A stretch of 64,000 nt of DNA from an uncultured Bacteriovoracaceae bacterium (lineage in GTDB: Bacteria; Bdellovibrionota; Bacteriovoracia; Bacteriovoracales; Bacteriovoracaceae): contig CATLOT010000017.1 of assembly GCA_950054155.1 (NCBI GenBank), forward strand, positions 1 to 64,000. Reading direction: 5' to 3'. Both the position numbers and the translations under genes were made by a program. Below the pieces are notes generated by a model that was not told the DNA's origin, did no database searches, and saw only the letters and a list, made by a program, of their open reading frames with translations. Numbering within the stretch: the stretch's first letter is position 1; each line of letters starts with the position of its first letter. Below, in pieces: positions 44,029-52,223 of this stretch.

Positions 44029-45168
44029 CTAGTGATTAACATACTGACGCAAAAACCGTCTTAAAGGCTCAGCAGCACCCCATAAGAGTTGGTCACCGAC
44101 TGTAAAAACATTCATAAAGTCGGGGGCCATTTTTAAAGCACGCACTCGCCCCACCTTAATTCTTAACGTTCCACTAGCAGCCGCTGGAGTTAGTTCTCTT
44201 AGGGTCTCTTCTTTGTTATTTTCGACAAATTCGAGCCACTCATGAGAGTCCTTTAAAAGCGCACTAAACTCTTCAGCACCCATAGGTTTCTTAAGCTTAA
44301 TTGTAAGGGCCTGTGAGTGACTTCTCAGTGCGCCAACACGAACACAGGTTCCATCAACACCAAGAGTGTTATTAAGCCCAAGAATCTTATTGGCCTCAAC
44401 CATTGCCTTCCACTCTTCTCTCGTTTGGCCGTCGTTGACAGCGCTATCAATCCAAGGGAGTAAATTAGCGGCCAATGGTGCGCCAAACTTTTCACTAGGA
44501 AAGTCATTATTTTCTCTTAAGTCTTTTGAAATCAATTGATCAAGTTTGAGAATATCACCACGCTCATCATCAATTAAATCCTTATGTCTTTCATAGAGAA
44601 ACCCCATCCCCTTTAAAAGTTCTCTCATATGAGCAGCTCCACCACCACTGGCCGCCTGATAGGTGTGGCTATTCACCCACTCAATAACACCAGCTTTTAG
44701 AGGGCCCGCAAGGGCTAAGAGCATAAGACTTACCGTACAATTAGAGCCAACATAATCAACGACTCCCTTCTCTAAACTCTCTTTAATAAGGTCTTTGTTA
44801 AGAGGGTCAAGCACGAGGCAAGAATCTTTATTCATACGAAGAGCAGAGGCGGCATCAACCCAGACTCCCTTCCAGCCATGCGCCCTCAAGGAGGGGTGAA
44901 GAGCTAAAGTATAATCTCCCCCCTGGCAGGTGACGATCACATCCATCTCACTCAATTCATCAAGACTATGGGCATCTCTTAGCTTTTGGTCATGAGACTC
45001 TGGCGGAGCAGCTTGACCCACTTGAGAAGTTGAAAAAAAGAAAGTTTCAAAAAAACGAAAGTCATCTTCCTCTCTCATGCGCTCAAGAAGAACACGACCA
45101 ACCATTCCACGAGCACCGATAAAACCTAGTTTCTTTTTAGGAGAGAGCTCCGTATTATTTGTCATCAT
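44029..45168 (-). CDS. asd: Aspartate-semialdehyde dehydrogenase
   Basis: Reduces aspartyl phosphate to the semialdehyde with NADPH, feeding lysine, peptidoglycan mDAP, threonine and methionine. The 379-residue protein is of the E. coli-type branch: LGFIGARGMVGRVLLERM at the Rossmann start, VDAASALRM, the nucleophile Cys144 in YVGSNCTVSLM, the His-bearing GGGAAHMRELL, and the C-terminal VGRVRALKM. It is transcribed away from the riboswitch-lysC operon, so it is outside that lysine control. Confidence 0.94.
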   Translation of the reverse strand: MMTNNTELSPKKKLGFIGARGMVGRVLLERMREEDDFRFFETFFFSTSQVGQAAPPESHDQKLRDAHSLDELSEMDVIVTCQGGDYTLALHPSLRAHGWKGVWVDAASALRMNKDSCLVLDPLNKDLIKESLEKGVVDYVGSNCTVSLMLLALAGPLKAGVIEWVNSHTYQAASGGGAAHMRELLKGMGFLYERHKDLIDDERGDILKLDQLISKDLRENNDFPSEKFGAPLAANLLPWIDSAVNDGQTREEWKAMVEANKILGLNNTLGVDGTCVRVGALRSHSQALTIKLKKPMGAEEFSALLKDSHEWLEFVENNKEETLRELTPAAASGTLRIKVGRVRALKMAPDFMNVFTVGDQLLWGAAEPLRRFLRQYVNH

Positions 45169-45222
45169 TCACCACCACTAAAAGTAATTTTTTCCCTCCC
45201 AGTGTTAATGGTGAAAGTTTAT

Positions 45223-45251
45223 TTGGCAATAATTCATTTCTTGTGTACCCT
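45223..45251 (+). promoter_or_regulatory. Probable sigma-70 promoter of the lysine operon
   Basis: TTGGCA (45223-45228) and TACCCT (45246-45251) are separated by exactly 17 bp. The -35 differs from consensus at one position; the -10 is weak. A start near 45258 would begin the transcript just before the riboswitch P1 stem, which is the expected geometry. Confidence 0.5.
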
Positions 45252-45261
45252 TACTTACATG

Positions 45262-45427
45262 GAAGAGGCGCATTAATCAGGAAGCGTGTTTGAGAGGGTG
45301 ACTCCTCAATTGAAAACACTGCAGAGGGATTGATGCCGAAACGAACCTTTTAGTCACGATTGGTTGGTTGGTCACTAGGGCTGAATCCCTAGGGCTGTCA
45401 CAAGACCTATTCTTGTGGAGTGCTTCA
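45262..45427 (+). ncRNA. Lysine riboswitch (L box) aptamer
   Basis: The conserved L-box landmarks appear in order: GAAGAGGCGC at the 5' side of P1/P2, then an extended P2 arm, GCCGAA (45342-45347), a P3/P4 region, GGCTGTCAC (45413-45401 region, about 45393-45401) with the P5 arm, and TGGAGTGCTTC closing P1 (the terminal CTTC pairs with the initial GAAG). Comparison from memory with B. subtilis lysC shows the same order and spacing. It lies directly upstream of lysC. The ribosome site AGAGAGGAAAGGA of lysC lies 70 bp on and could be masked by the pyrimidine stretch CCCCTTTTCC after the aptamer, so control is probably translational; that part is inference. Confidence 0.88.
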
Positions 45428-45510
45428 CTGCGAATTCTCTCGTGTCCCCTTTTCCAAATGATATTCAACGTTTAAGCTTATATCTTAAATAAGAGAGGAA
45501 AGGATTTAAC

Positions 45511-46899
45511 ATGAACCAAACCCAGCATAAAGTTATCGTCAGTAAGTTTGGTGGCTCAAGCATGAAAGATGCGCAGGCCATTCGCCGCTCAGCCAATATC
45601 GCAAAAGAGAAGAACTCAAGTGTCGTTGTTGTTAGCGCCACCTATGGGACCACAAATCAACTCATTGAACTCGCCCAAACGGCGCGCTTAAAGGAGTGGA
45701 GCGAATCTGAGAAAATCATCACAGACCTTAAAGAAAAGCACCGAAGCATCGCTAAGGAGCTAGGTGCTGACCCGGATACTCTTGATCATATTGAATCCCT
45801 CCTAAGCGAATTAGAAACTCTTGCTAAAGGAATAAACTACCTCAAGGACGCACCAAAGAAGGCGATGGATCGTTTGCAAAGCCTTGGCGAGAGGCTCAGC
45901 TCTCCCTTAATGACTGTTGCCCTGAGGGAGCTTGCTAACGATAAGCCTGTAAGTAATTTTGATGTGCGCCAGGTGATGAGAACAAATGATGACTTTGGAA
46001 AAGGAATTCCTCAAATAGAAGAGATCCGTGCCTTATGTGGAAAGCATATGCTAGCGGCAAAAATTGGCGACGGCGTCTTTGTCACTCAAGGATTTGTGGG
46101 GGCAACGAAAGAGGGTGAGACCACGACCCTCGGTCGAGGAGGCTCTGATTATAGTGCCGCACTTTTAGCTGAGGGAATCGGGGCTGACCTTCTTGAAATC
46201 TGGACGGATGTTGCTGGTATTGCAACGACCGATCCACGCCTATGTAGTGGCGCCCTCCCCATTGGTGAGATCACTTTCCAAGAGGCTGCGGAGCTTGCGA
46301 TCTTTGGCGCCAAGATTCTTCACCCCACGACACTTGCCCCCGTTCAAAGGGTATCTATTCCTGTTTTTGTAGGATCGAGCTATGAGCCAGATGCCCCTGG
46401 AACCTGGATTAAGGCCCAAAGTGAACACCAGCCACTGGTGCGTGCCATGGCCCTAAGAAAAGATCAGGCGCTTCTTACCTTAACGACCCCTAAAATGCTC
46501 AATAACTTTGGCTTTCTCTCGCGCCTCTTTGGTCTTTTTGAGAAACACAAAGTTTCTATTGATGCTATTACGACTTCTGAGATTTCTGTCGCCGTTACCG
46601 TTGAAGAAGAAACCCTCTCTAACCAAGAACTCTTTAAGGACCTTGAAACCATCTGTACCGTGCAAATGGAAAAAGGCCTCTCCCTTGTTAGTCTTATTGG
46701 CAACAATATCAATCACACAGCGGGACTGGCCCAAAGAATTTTTACAAGTATCTCTAACCAAGAGAATGAGCCCCCAATAAATGTCCGCATGATTTGCCTT
46801 GGGGCTTCTCGCCACAATTTTTGCTTAGTCGTTAAAACTGAAGAAGCCGGTGGTGCCATCAAACGCCTCCATAAGACTTTTATTGAGGAGGCCCAATGA
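45511..46899 (+). CDS. lysC: Aspartokinase (LysC type)
   Basis: Phosphorylates aspartate, first step towards lysine and mDAP. The 462-residue protein has VSKFGGSSMKD (Lys12 with the FGGSS nucleotide loop), LGERLSSPLM, GRGGSDYSAALLAEGIGADL, EIWTDVAGI, and two C-terminal ACT domains (about 310-460: LLTLTTPKMLNNFGFLSRLF, then SLVSLIGNNINHTAGLAQRI). This is the monofunctional lysine-sensitive layout of E. coli LysC. Controlled by the L box upstream; overlaps dapB by 4 bp. Confidence 0.95.
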   Translation: MNQTQHKVIVSKFGGSSMKDAQAIRRSANIAKEKNSSVVVVSATYGTTNQLIELAQTARLKEWSESEKIITDLKEKHRSIAKELGADPDTLDHIESLLSELETLAKGINYLKDAPKKAMDRLQSLGERLSSPLMTVALRELANDKPVSNFDVRQVMRTNDDFGKGIPQIEEIRALCGKHMLAAKIGDGVFVTQGFVGATKEGETTTLGRGGSDYSAALLAEGIGADLLEIWTDVAGIATTDPRLCSGALPIGEITFQEAAELAIFGAKILHPTTLAPVQRVSIPVFVGSSYEPDAPGTWIKAQSEHQPLVRAMALRKDQALLTLTTPKMLNNFGFLSRLFGLFEKHKVSIDAITTSEISVAVTVEEETLSNQELFKDLETICTVQMEKGLSLVSLIGNNINHTAGLAQRIFTSISNQENEPPINVRMICLGASRHNFCLVVKTEEAGGAIKRLHKTFIEEAQ

Positions 46900-47567
46900 A
46901 AATTGCAATTTTAGGGAGAGGAAAAACAGGTTCGAAAGTTGCAGAGCTTTGCAGTGAAAAGAATATCTCTCATACGGTTTTTCACTCACAAAACCCCCTC
47001 ACAGAGAGTGCTTTAAAAGAGCACGATGTCCTCATTGCCTTTGTCCCCGGACAAGTCATGCTTGATTACCTGCCTTTAATTCTTAAAAACCCTCTACCAG
47101 TTGTCAGTGGAGCAACGGGAGTGGACTTTCCAGACACACTCGATACCAGTCTTAAGGAAGCACAAATGCCGTGGATTCAAGGTCACAATTTCTCCCTGGG
47201 TATGACCATCGTTAAGAAACTCTTTGATGTCATGAATAAGGCCCCCATTCTCTTTGAAGATCAATGGCAGGCGACAATTCATGAAATCCACCATACCCAA
47301 AAGCTCGATGCTCCTAGTGGCACTGCTCTTCGCTGGGGCGAATGGTTTGGTCATGACTGTAACATTACCAGTGAGCGCGTTGGCGACATCGTTGGAGATC
47401 ATGCCTTCACGTTTGAAGGACCCTATGAAACAATATCAATTCAACATACTGCAAAGGATCGCAGGCTCTTTGCTAGTGGCGCACTCTGGGCGGCCCAATT
47501 ATCAGGCCGTATCACAGCAGGCTTTCACTGGTTTGAGCATCTGGCAACGAAGGAGCTAGGACTATGA
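46896..47567 (+). CDS. dapB: 4-hydroxy-tetrahydrodipicolinate reductase (short form)
   Basis: NAD(P)H-dependent reduction of the DapA product. The dinucleotide motif is ILGRGKTGSKV and the signature EIHHTQKLDAPSGTAL carries His132/His133 and Lys136. At 223 residues it is about 50 shorter than E. coli DapB (273), the loss falling mainly between the Rossmann domain and the SGATG region. Short DapB proteins exist in several phyla, so this need not be damage. ATGA overlaps at both ends couple it to lysC and dapA. Confidence 0.92.
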   Translation: MKIAILGRGKTGSKVAELCSEKNISHTVFHSQNPLTESALKEHDVLIAFVPGQVMLDYLPLILKNPLPVVSGATGVDFPDTLDTSLKEAQMPWIQGHNFSLGMTIVKKLFDVMNKAPILFEDQWQATIHEIHHTQKLDAPSGTALRWGEWFGHDCNITSERVGDIVGDHAFTFEGPYETISIQHTAKDRRLFASGALWAAQLSGRITAGFHWFEHLATKELGL

Positions 47568-48451
47568 ATCTTAATGATTATCCTCTATGGACAGCTATCG
47601 TCACACCCCTTAAAGAAAATGGAGAACTCGATCTTGAGTCTTATACGCTTCTTTTAAAAGAACAGGAAGAGGCCCAAAATGGTGTCTTAGTTCTTGGATC
47701 AACAGGTGAGGCCTTAAACCTTACTTCAGAGGAGAAAAAGAAGGTCCTTGACCATACTTTTGAACAAAACCTCAATGTTCCGCTTATGGTGGGAGTCGGC
47801 GGTTCTAACCTTCAAGAGACCATCCAATGGGTTCAATACCTCAACACCCTTCCCATTCATGCCACTCTCATGGTGACGCCTCTTTACGCGAAACCCGAAA
47901 CCGAAGGTCAGTACGAGTGGTTTAAAACTCTTATGGATCAATCAAAGCATCCTGTTATGCTCTATAATGTTCCAGGAAGAACGGGCAAGGCCATGAGTCC
48001 TGATGCCGTCAGAAGACTCGCGGGTCACGATAAATTATGGGCCATCAAAGAGGCCAGTGGCAGTGTTGAAGATTTTAAAAGTTATCAAGCAGCAGCGCCT
48101 AATACTCGCCTTTACAGTGGTGATGATGGCATGGTGCCAGCCTTTAAAGAACACGGTTGCGTGGGACTTGTCAGCGTTGCTTCAAATGCTTGGCCTAAGG
48201 CCACTCATGAATATGTCAAACAAGCCTTAAGTGGTGAGCTTAGTAAGGAAGATGCTTCTTTATGGGACGCCTGTGCTGGCGCTTTATTTTGTGTGAGCAA
48301 TCCTATTCCCGTCAAAAGACTTCTCTGTGAAGAAAAAAGAATTGCCGCCCCAAACCTTAAGCTTCCTCTAAGCCACAAGGACCTCTCTCAAGCGGCAACG
48401 GTTCTTGAGGCCTCAATAAGAATTAATGATTGGATGAAAAAACAACAATAA
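47564..48451 (+). CDS. dapA: 4-hydroxy-tetrahydrodipicolinate synthase
   Basis: Condenses pyruvate with aspartate semialdehyde. The 295-residue TIM barrel shows GSTGEALNLTSEEKKKV, the relay Tyr134 in VMLYNVPGRTG, the Schiff-base Lys162 in LWAIKEASGS, and YSGDDGMVP. Length and motifs are canonical. Overlaps dapB by 4 bp and is followed 14 bp later by dapD. Confidence 0.96.
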   Translation: MNLNDYPLWTAIVTPLKENGELDLESYTLLLKEQEEAQNGVLVLGSTGEALNLTSEEKKKVLDHTFEQNLNVPLMVGVGGSNLQETIQWVQYLNTLPIHATLMVTPLYAKPETEGQYEWFKTLMDQSKHPVMLYNVPGRTGKAMSPDAVRRLAGHDKLWAIKEASGSVEDFKSYQAAAPNTRLYSGDDGMVPAFKEHGCVGLVSVASNAWPKATHEYVKQALSGELSKEDASLWDACAGALFCVSNPIPVKRLLCEEKRIAAPNLKLPLSHKDLSQAATVLEASIRINDWMKKQQ

Positions 48452-48465
48452 GAAAAGGAAAGACA

Positions 48466-49221
48466 ATGAACTGGACAGAAATCTTAGACGCTCTTGAAGC
48501 AGGAACAATCAGAGCGGCCAATAAAGTCGATGGTGTTTGGAAGGCCAATACAGACGTGAAGGCCGGAATATTAGAAGCCTTTAAAGCTGGGGAGCTCAAG
48601 GAATTCTCTGACGAACACTGGCACGGCTTTGTCGATAAGCATAACCTCTCACCTCGTCACTTTAAGCCAGAGGACAGAGTTCGCATGGTCCCCGGTGGAT
48701 CAAGTGTCAGAAGAGGATCTCACATCGCTAGCGGCGTCATCATTATGCCTCCTGCCTACGTTAATGTAGGAGCTTTTGTCGATGAGGGAACCATGGTTGA
48801 TAGTCATGCGCTTGTGGGCTCATGTGCTCAGATTGGAAAAAATGTTCACCTCTCTGCCGGCGTGCAAATTGGTGGTGTCCTCGAGCCCATTGGTCTTGCT
48901 CCTGTCGTTATTGAAGATGGCGCCTTTATTGGATCGGGCTCGGTCATTGTCGAGGGAAAACAAGTTTTAAAAGAAGCTGTTATTGCCCCTGGTGTTGTCC
49001 TCTCAAAAGGCGTTCCAATTTACGACTGTGTAAATGAGAGAATGCTTAGCGCAGATGAGCCGATCCCTGAGCGCGCAATCGTTGTCCCAGGCTCGCGTCC
49101 TGTTAATGATAAGCTAGCATGGGCCAAGGAAATGGGACTAACTCTCAACTGTGCCCTCATTGTAAAATATCGTGATGAAAAGTCTGAAGCTTCTCTCGAG
49201 CTAGAGTCATTCTTACGTTAA
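48466..49221 (+). CDS. dapD: Tetrahydrodipicolinate N-succinyltransferase
   Basis: Opens tetrahydrodipicolinate with succinyl-CoA. From ATG 48466 (AAAGGAAAG upstream) the 251-residue product has a helical N-terminus, RVRMVPGGSSVRRGSHIASG, the left-handed beta-helix (VIIMPPAYVNVGAFVDEGTM, VDSHALVGSCAQIGKNVHLS, GVQIGGVLEPIG), and the C-terminal KYRDEKSEASLELE. Its presence commits the cell to the succinylase branch, requiring a succinyl-DAP aminotransferase and desuccinylase. Neither a DapC nor a DapE gene is in this operon. Confidence 0.95.
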   Translation: MNWTEILDALEAGTIRAANKVDGVWKANTDVKAGILEAFKAGELKEFSDEHWHGFVDKHNLSPRHFKPEDRVRMVPGGSSVRRGSHIASGVIIMPPAYVNVGAFVDEGTMVDSHALVGSCAQIGKNVHLSAGVQIGGVLEPIGLAPVVIEDGAFIGSGSVIVEGKQVLKEAVIAPGVVLSKGVPIYDCVNERMLSADEPIPERAIVVPGSRPVNDKLAWAKEMGLTLNCALIVKYRDEKSEASLELESFLR

Positions 49222-49231
49222 AAGGAAATTC

Positions 49232-50443
49232 ATGAAAATAGCAGCCCATCACCGTCAAGATCTAGAAAAAATCATTAAGCGCTTAGATAGCTCTTTCTTT
49301 TACTATGACCTTGATGGGCTCAAAGAACACCTCGAAGGCCTTTCAAGTATTATGAAAGAGGATCCCGATATTCTTCTTTGGTATGCTTGTAAGGCCAACC
49401 CCTTAAGTGCAGTTTTAAAAGTCTTTAGAAACTGTGGGTTCGGAATTGATGTGGCCTCTAAGGGAGAGATTGATCAAGTGTTACGTGCAGGCATCAAGCC
49501 TGAAAATATCCTCTCCACAGGTCCCTCCAAAAGTCGCAAGTACCTTCGTGAACTTCTGGAAGAAGACATCAAAATTGTGGTTTGCGAATCCCTTAACCAA
49601 CTCTACTGGCTCAACGACATTGCCGCGACCATGAACGTAAGACCGCAGGTTCTCTTGCGGGTTCAATTAGAGTGGGAAGAAGGCGCAAGTGTGCTTGGAG
49701 GAAATGAAATCACTCCCTTTGGTGAAGATGAGAAAACATGGTTGAGCATGGAGAAATCCAAGGCGACAAACCTCGATATTATTGGCCTTCATGTCTTTCA
49801 GTGGGGAAATATTTTAGAAGTTGATCGCCTTAAGAAGATTTGGCGTAAAATTGCAGAGCAAACTCATTTGCTCGCTGAAAAGCTTGGGATAGAGCCCCAA
49901 GTCCTAGATCTTGGTGGTGGGATTGGTATCCCTTATAATTCAAATGAAAAGGCCGTTGATTTTAATGAGATCCTAGAAGTTCTTAAAGACCTTAAAAGCG
50001 AATTTGGTTGGGAAAAAATTTGGATGGAACTAGGCCGCTATGCCGTAGGTCCCTATGGTCACTACATGACTCAAGTCATCGACCGTAAGAATGTGCGAGG
50101 AAAGGAACTCCTCATCCTAGATGGCGGTGTCAACCATATTGTAAGGCCTGCCATAACGGGACAATCTTTTCCCGTAGAGCTTTTTAGAGAAAGCTCTAAA
50201 GAAAATCAGTCCTTTCAAATCCACGGTCCTTTATGCACGGCCATGGACAACCTCGGCACTCTAGAGCTTCCCGCCGACACTGGTCCTGGAGATTGGCTAT
50301 GCTTTCACCAATGCGGGGCCTATGGCTTCACTGAGGGCATGCCATTTTTCCTCTGTCATAATTTAGCAGCAGAAGTTATTCTGTATGAAGGCAATGTCAT
50401 GATTCCAAGAACGCCACGAAAGGCTGAGGAGTGGCTCGTCTAA
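49232..50443 (+). CDS. lysA: PLP-dependent diaminopimelate decarboxylase-family enzyme
   Basis: Expected to decarboxylate meso-DAP to lysine. Fold-type III markers are present: YACKANP with PLP Lys54, GIDVASKGEID, STGPSKS, VLDLGGGIGIPY, and HGPLCTAMD. Some wording departs from textbook LysA: ELGRYAVGPYGHYM where EPGR is usual, and QCGAYGFTEGMPFFLCH at the C-terminal site. That wording is closer to the BtrK-like acyl-carrier decarboxylase branch. Placement between dapD and a desuccinylase-like gene under an L box argues for LysA; a different decarboxylase substrate cannot be excluded. Confidence 0.82.
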   Translation: MKIAAHHRQDLEKIIKRLDSSFFYYDLDGLKEHLEGLSSIMKEDPDILLWYACKANPLSAVLKVFRNCGFGIDVASKGEIDQVLRAGIKPENILSTGPSKSRKYLRELLEEDIKIVVCESLNQLYWLNDIAATMNVRPQVLLRVQLEWEEGASVLGGNEITPFGEDEKTWLSMEKSKATNLDIIGLHVFQWGNILEVDRLKKIWRKIAEQTHLLAEKLGIEPQVLDLGGGIGIPYNSNEKAVDFNEILEVLKDLKSEFGWEKIWMELGRYAVGPYGHYMTQVIDRKNVRGKELLILDGGVNHIVRPAITGQSFPVELFRESSKENQSFQIHGPLCTAMDNLGTLELPADTGPGDWLCFHQCGAYGFTEGMPFFLCHNLAAEVILYEGNVMIPRTPRKAEEWLV

Positions 50444-50467
50444 AGCAAACTTTTAAGGAGAATTGTT

Positions 50468-51637
50468 TTGAGTTTTGACCACCTTCAATATCCGATTAAA
50501 ACTCTCCCCAACGGAGACCGCCTCAACCTCAATGCCTATCGGCTCACAGGCAGTGCCCCTGGACCTCATGTCTATATTCAGGCTTCCGTTCACGGTGCTG
50601 AAGTGCAAGGAAATGGTGTTGTTTACCACCTCTTAGACTTCTTTAGTAAGAATGAATTTAGAGGCTCTCTCACCATAATTCCCACCGCAAACCCCATGAG
50701 TATTAATACGAAAGCAGGAACCTTCACTCAAGGCCGCTTTAACGCCACAAGTGGCAATAATTGGAACAGAAATTATCAAAACCTTGAAGAATATCCCGAA
50801 ATTTTCTCTCCAAAGGCTTGGCTTGAATCCTTAAATCTTGCTGAAGAAACGAAGGGTTCAATAAGAAAGAAGTTTAAGCATTATCTAGGCGAATCATTAA
50901 AGAAGTTACGCGCTCAAAAAAGTGAATACGCCATTAGTGATGATGTAAAGCTCAACCTCACCCTTCAGCATCTCGCTTCTAGCGCCGACATTGTCCTTGA
51001 TCTGCACACTGGTCCCAAGGCCTGTCGCTACCTCTACGCTGGTGAGTTTGAAAAAGAAAAGGTCGTGGACCTTCCCTTTCCCTTTACGATCATCATTCCC
51101 AATGAATTTGCTGGGGCCATGGATGAGGCCACCTTCATGCCCTGGGTAATTCTTAGTCGTAATCTTAAGGCCATGAATCTAGAAAACCTCGATGCCAAAT
51201 CATTTGAGGCCTACACCGTAGAGCTTGGGAGTGAAGAGTCTCTCAATATGAATGAGGCCCTGCGCGATGCTGAAAGAATACTCAGCTTCCTCTCTAAGCG
51301 CGGTGTTCTGGCCAATGACTTTCATCCAACAAGCTCTTTTGAACCTCAAAGAGCAGGCTTTCTTAAAGATTATAAAACCTATTTTGCCCCCATAGGTGGA
51401 CTCTATGAATTCACCTTAAAACCAGGAGATCACGCCTTAAAAGGGCAGGGACTTTGTAAGTTTCTTAACTTCGCTCCTTTAGAAGGGGCAAAGGAATTAG
51501 GCGGAATTCTTGAGCAGTGCCTAGGAGAAATCAAACTGCTAGAAGAGGCCCATATTATTAACCACAGCCCAAGTGCAGTGGTTAGTGAAGGACAGGCCCT
51601 CTATCAAGTTCTTGAGAAAACATGGTCTCTTAAATAG
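50468..51637 (+). CDS. Succinylglutamate desuccinylase/aspartoacylase-family zinc hydrolase
   Basis: The 389-residue protein (TTG start, AAGGAG 8 bp upstream) has the AstE/ASPA carboxypeptidase-like fold. The first two zinc ligands are His42 and Glu45 in QASVHGAEVQGN. NPMSINTKAGTFTQGRFNAT and NNWNRNY follow, then the third ligand His180 in VLDLHTGPKA, a catalytic Glu in YTVELGSEES, and a C-terminal biotinyl-like strand set (LKPGDHALKGQGL). Relatives deacylate N-acyl amino acids. As the last gene of the L-box operon right after dapD and lysA, it may be the N-succinyl-DAP desuccinylase replacing DapE. That is a hypothesis. Confidence 0.82.
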   Translation: MSFDHLQYPIKTLPNGDRLNLNAYRLTGSAPGPHVYIQASVHGAEVQGNGVVYHLLDFFSKNEFRGSLTIIPTANPMSINTKAGTFTQGRFNATSGNNWNRNYQNLEEYPEIFSPKAWLESLNLAEETKGSIRKKFKHYLGESLKKLRAQKSEYAISDDVKLNLTLQHLASSADIVLDLHTGPKACRYLYAGEFEKEKVVDLPFPFTIIIPNEFAGAMDEATFMPWVILSRNLKAMNLENLDAKSFEAYTVELGSEESLNMNEALRDAERILSFLSKRGVLANDFHPTSSFEPQRAGFLKDYKTYFAPIGGLYEFTLKPGDHALKGQGLCKFLNFAPLEGAKELGGILEQCLGEIKLLEEAHIINHSPSAVVSEGQALYQVLEKTWSLK

Positions 51638-52223
51638 AGAAGAGACCTTTAAAGTAAGTCAAAACATTTTCAGGAAGGTCGATAGGTGGCTTGATTGAAG
51701 CCCCAAAACGACCTCCATGGCCTCCCCATTGGCCCGGCCTGAGGTCCTGATAGTCACTACCACTCAGATCCATAAAACGAACCTTGCCACCAAAGAGAAC
51801 CACTTCGCTCTCACCTAAGAGACGATTGCTTTTAAGCATGAAGTCCGTTCCTCTTACCGCTAAAGCCGCGCTCTTTGTGCGCACGAGGGGTTCATCATCT
51901 TTTTTTGGGCCCCCTTCATAGCGAAGGGCACCTTTGACAAGGTAGATAACACTCTTCTTTTGAGTGGCCTTATCCCCTTTAGGGAGAATGACCTGACCAT
52001 TAGGAGCAAGCGTGATCTTTTGTCCAGACTTACTCTTAACTCTCACTAAGGAAGCCCCTCCTGTTGCAAGTTGCGTCCCCTCACTGAGGTTATCCCCTTT
52101 AGTAACATCCTTACTTACGCCCTTTATTCTTTGAATCACTTTTCCTTTAAGGTGTGTCACCTGCCAAGTTTGGGCAAAGAGAGCGGGACAAGAACAAAGA
52201 AGAATAACGATAAGTGCTCTCAT
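51630..52223 (-). CDS. Exported FecR-domain protein
   Basis: ATG 52223 overlaps the stop of the upstream phosphatase gene (ATGA) and opens a signal peptide (MRALIVILLCSCPALFA). The about 197-residue product is essentially one FecR domain: VTHLKGKVIQRIKG, GTQLATGGASLVRVKSKSGQ, KITLAPNGQVILP, then VRTKSAALAVRGTDFMLKSN. It is shorter than the relative at 15.6 kb and lacks its basic tail. No transmembrane helix or sigma factor is near, so signalling as in FecR/FecI is not implied. Confidence 0.85.
   Translation of the reverse strand: MRALIVILLCSCPALFAQTWQVTHLKGKVIQRIKGVSKDVTKGDNLSEGTQLATGGASLVRVKSKSGQKITLAPNGQVILPKGDKATQKKSVIYLVKGALRYEGGPKKDDEPLVRTKSAALAVRGTDFMLKSNRLLGESEVVLFGGKVRFMDLSGSDYQDLRPGQWGGHGGRFGASIKPPIDLPENVLTYFKGLFSI

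Noticed and set aside
45277-45468. 63-codon minus-strand frame between asd and lysC
   Set aside because: It lies entirely antisense to the lysine riboswitch, whose conserved structure explains the open frame.
46464-46815. Overlapping minus-strand frames in the ACT region of lysC
   Set aside because: Two different frames open at once, typical of codon-bias shadows.
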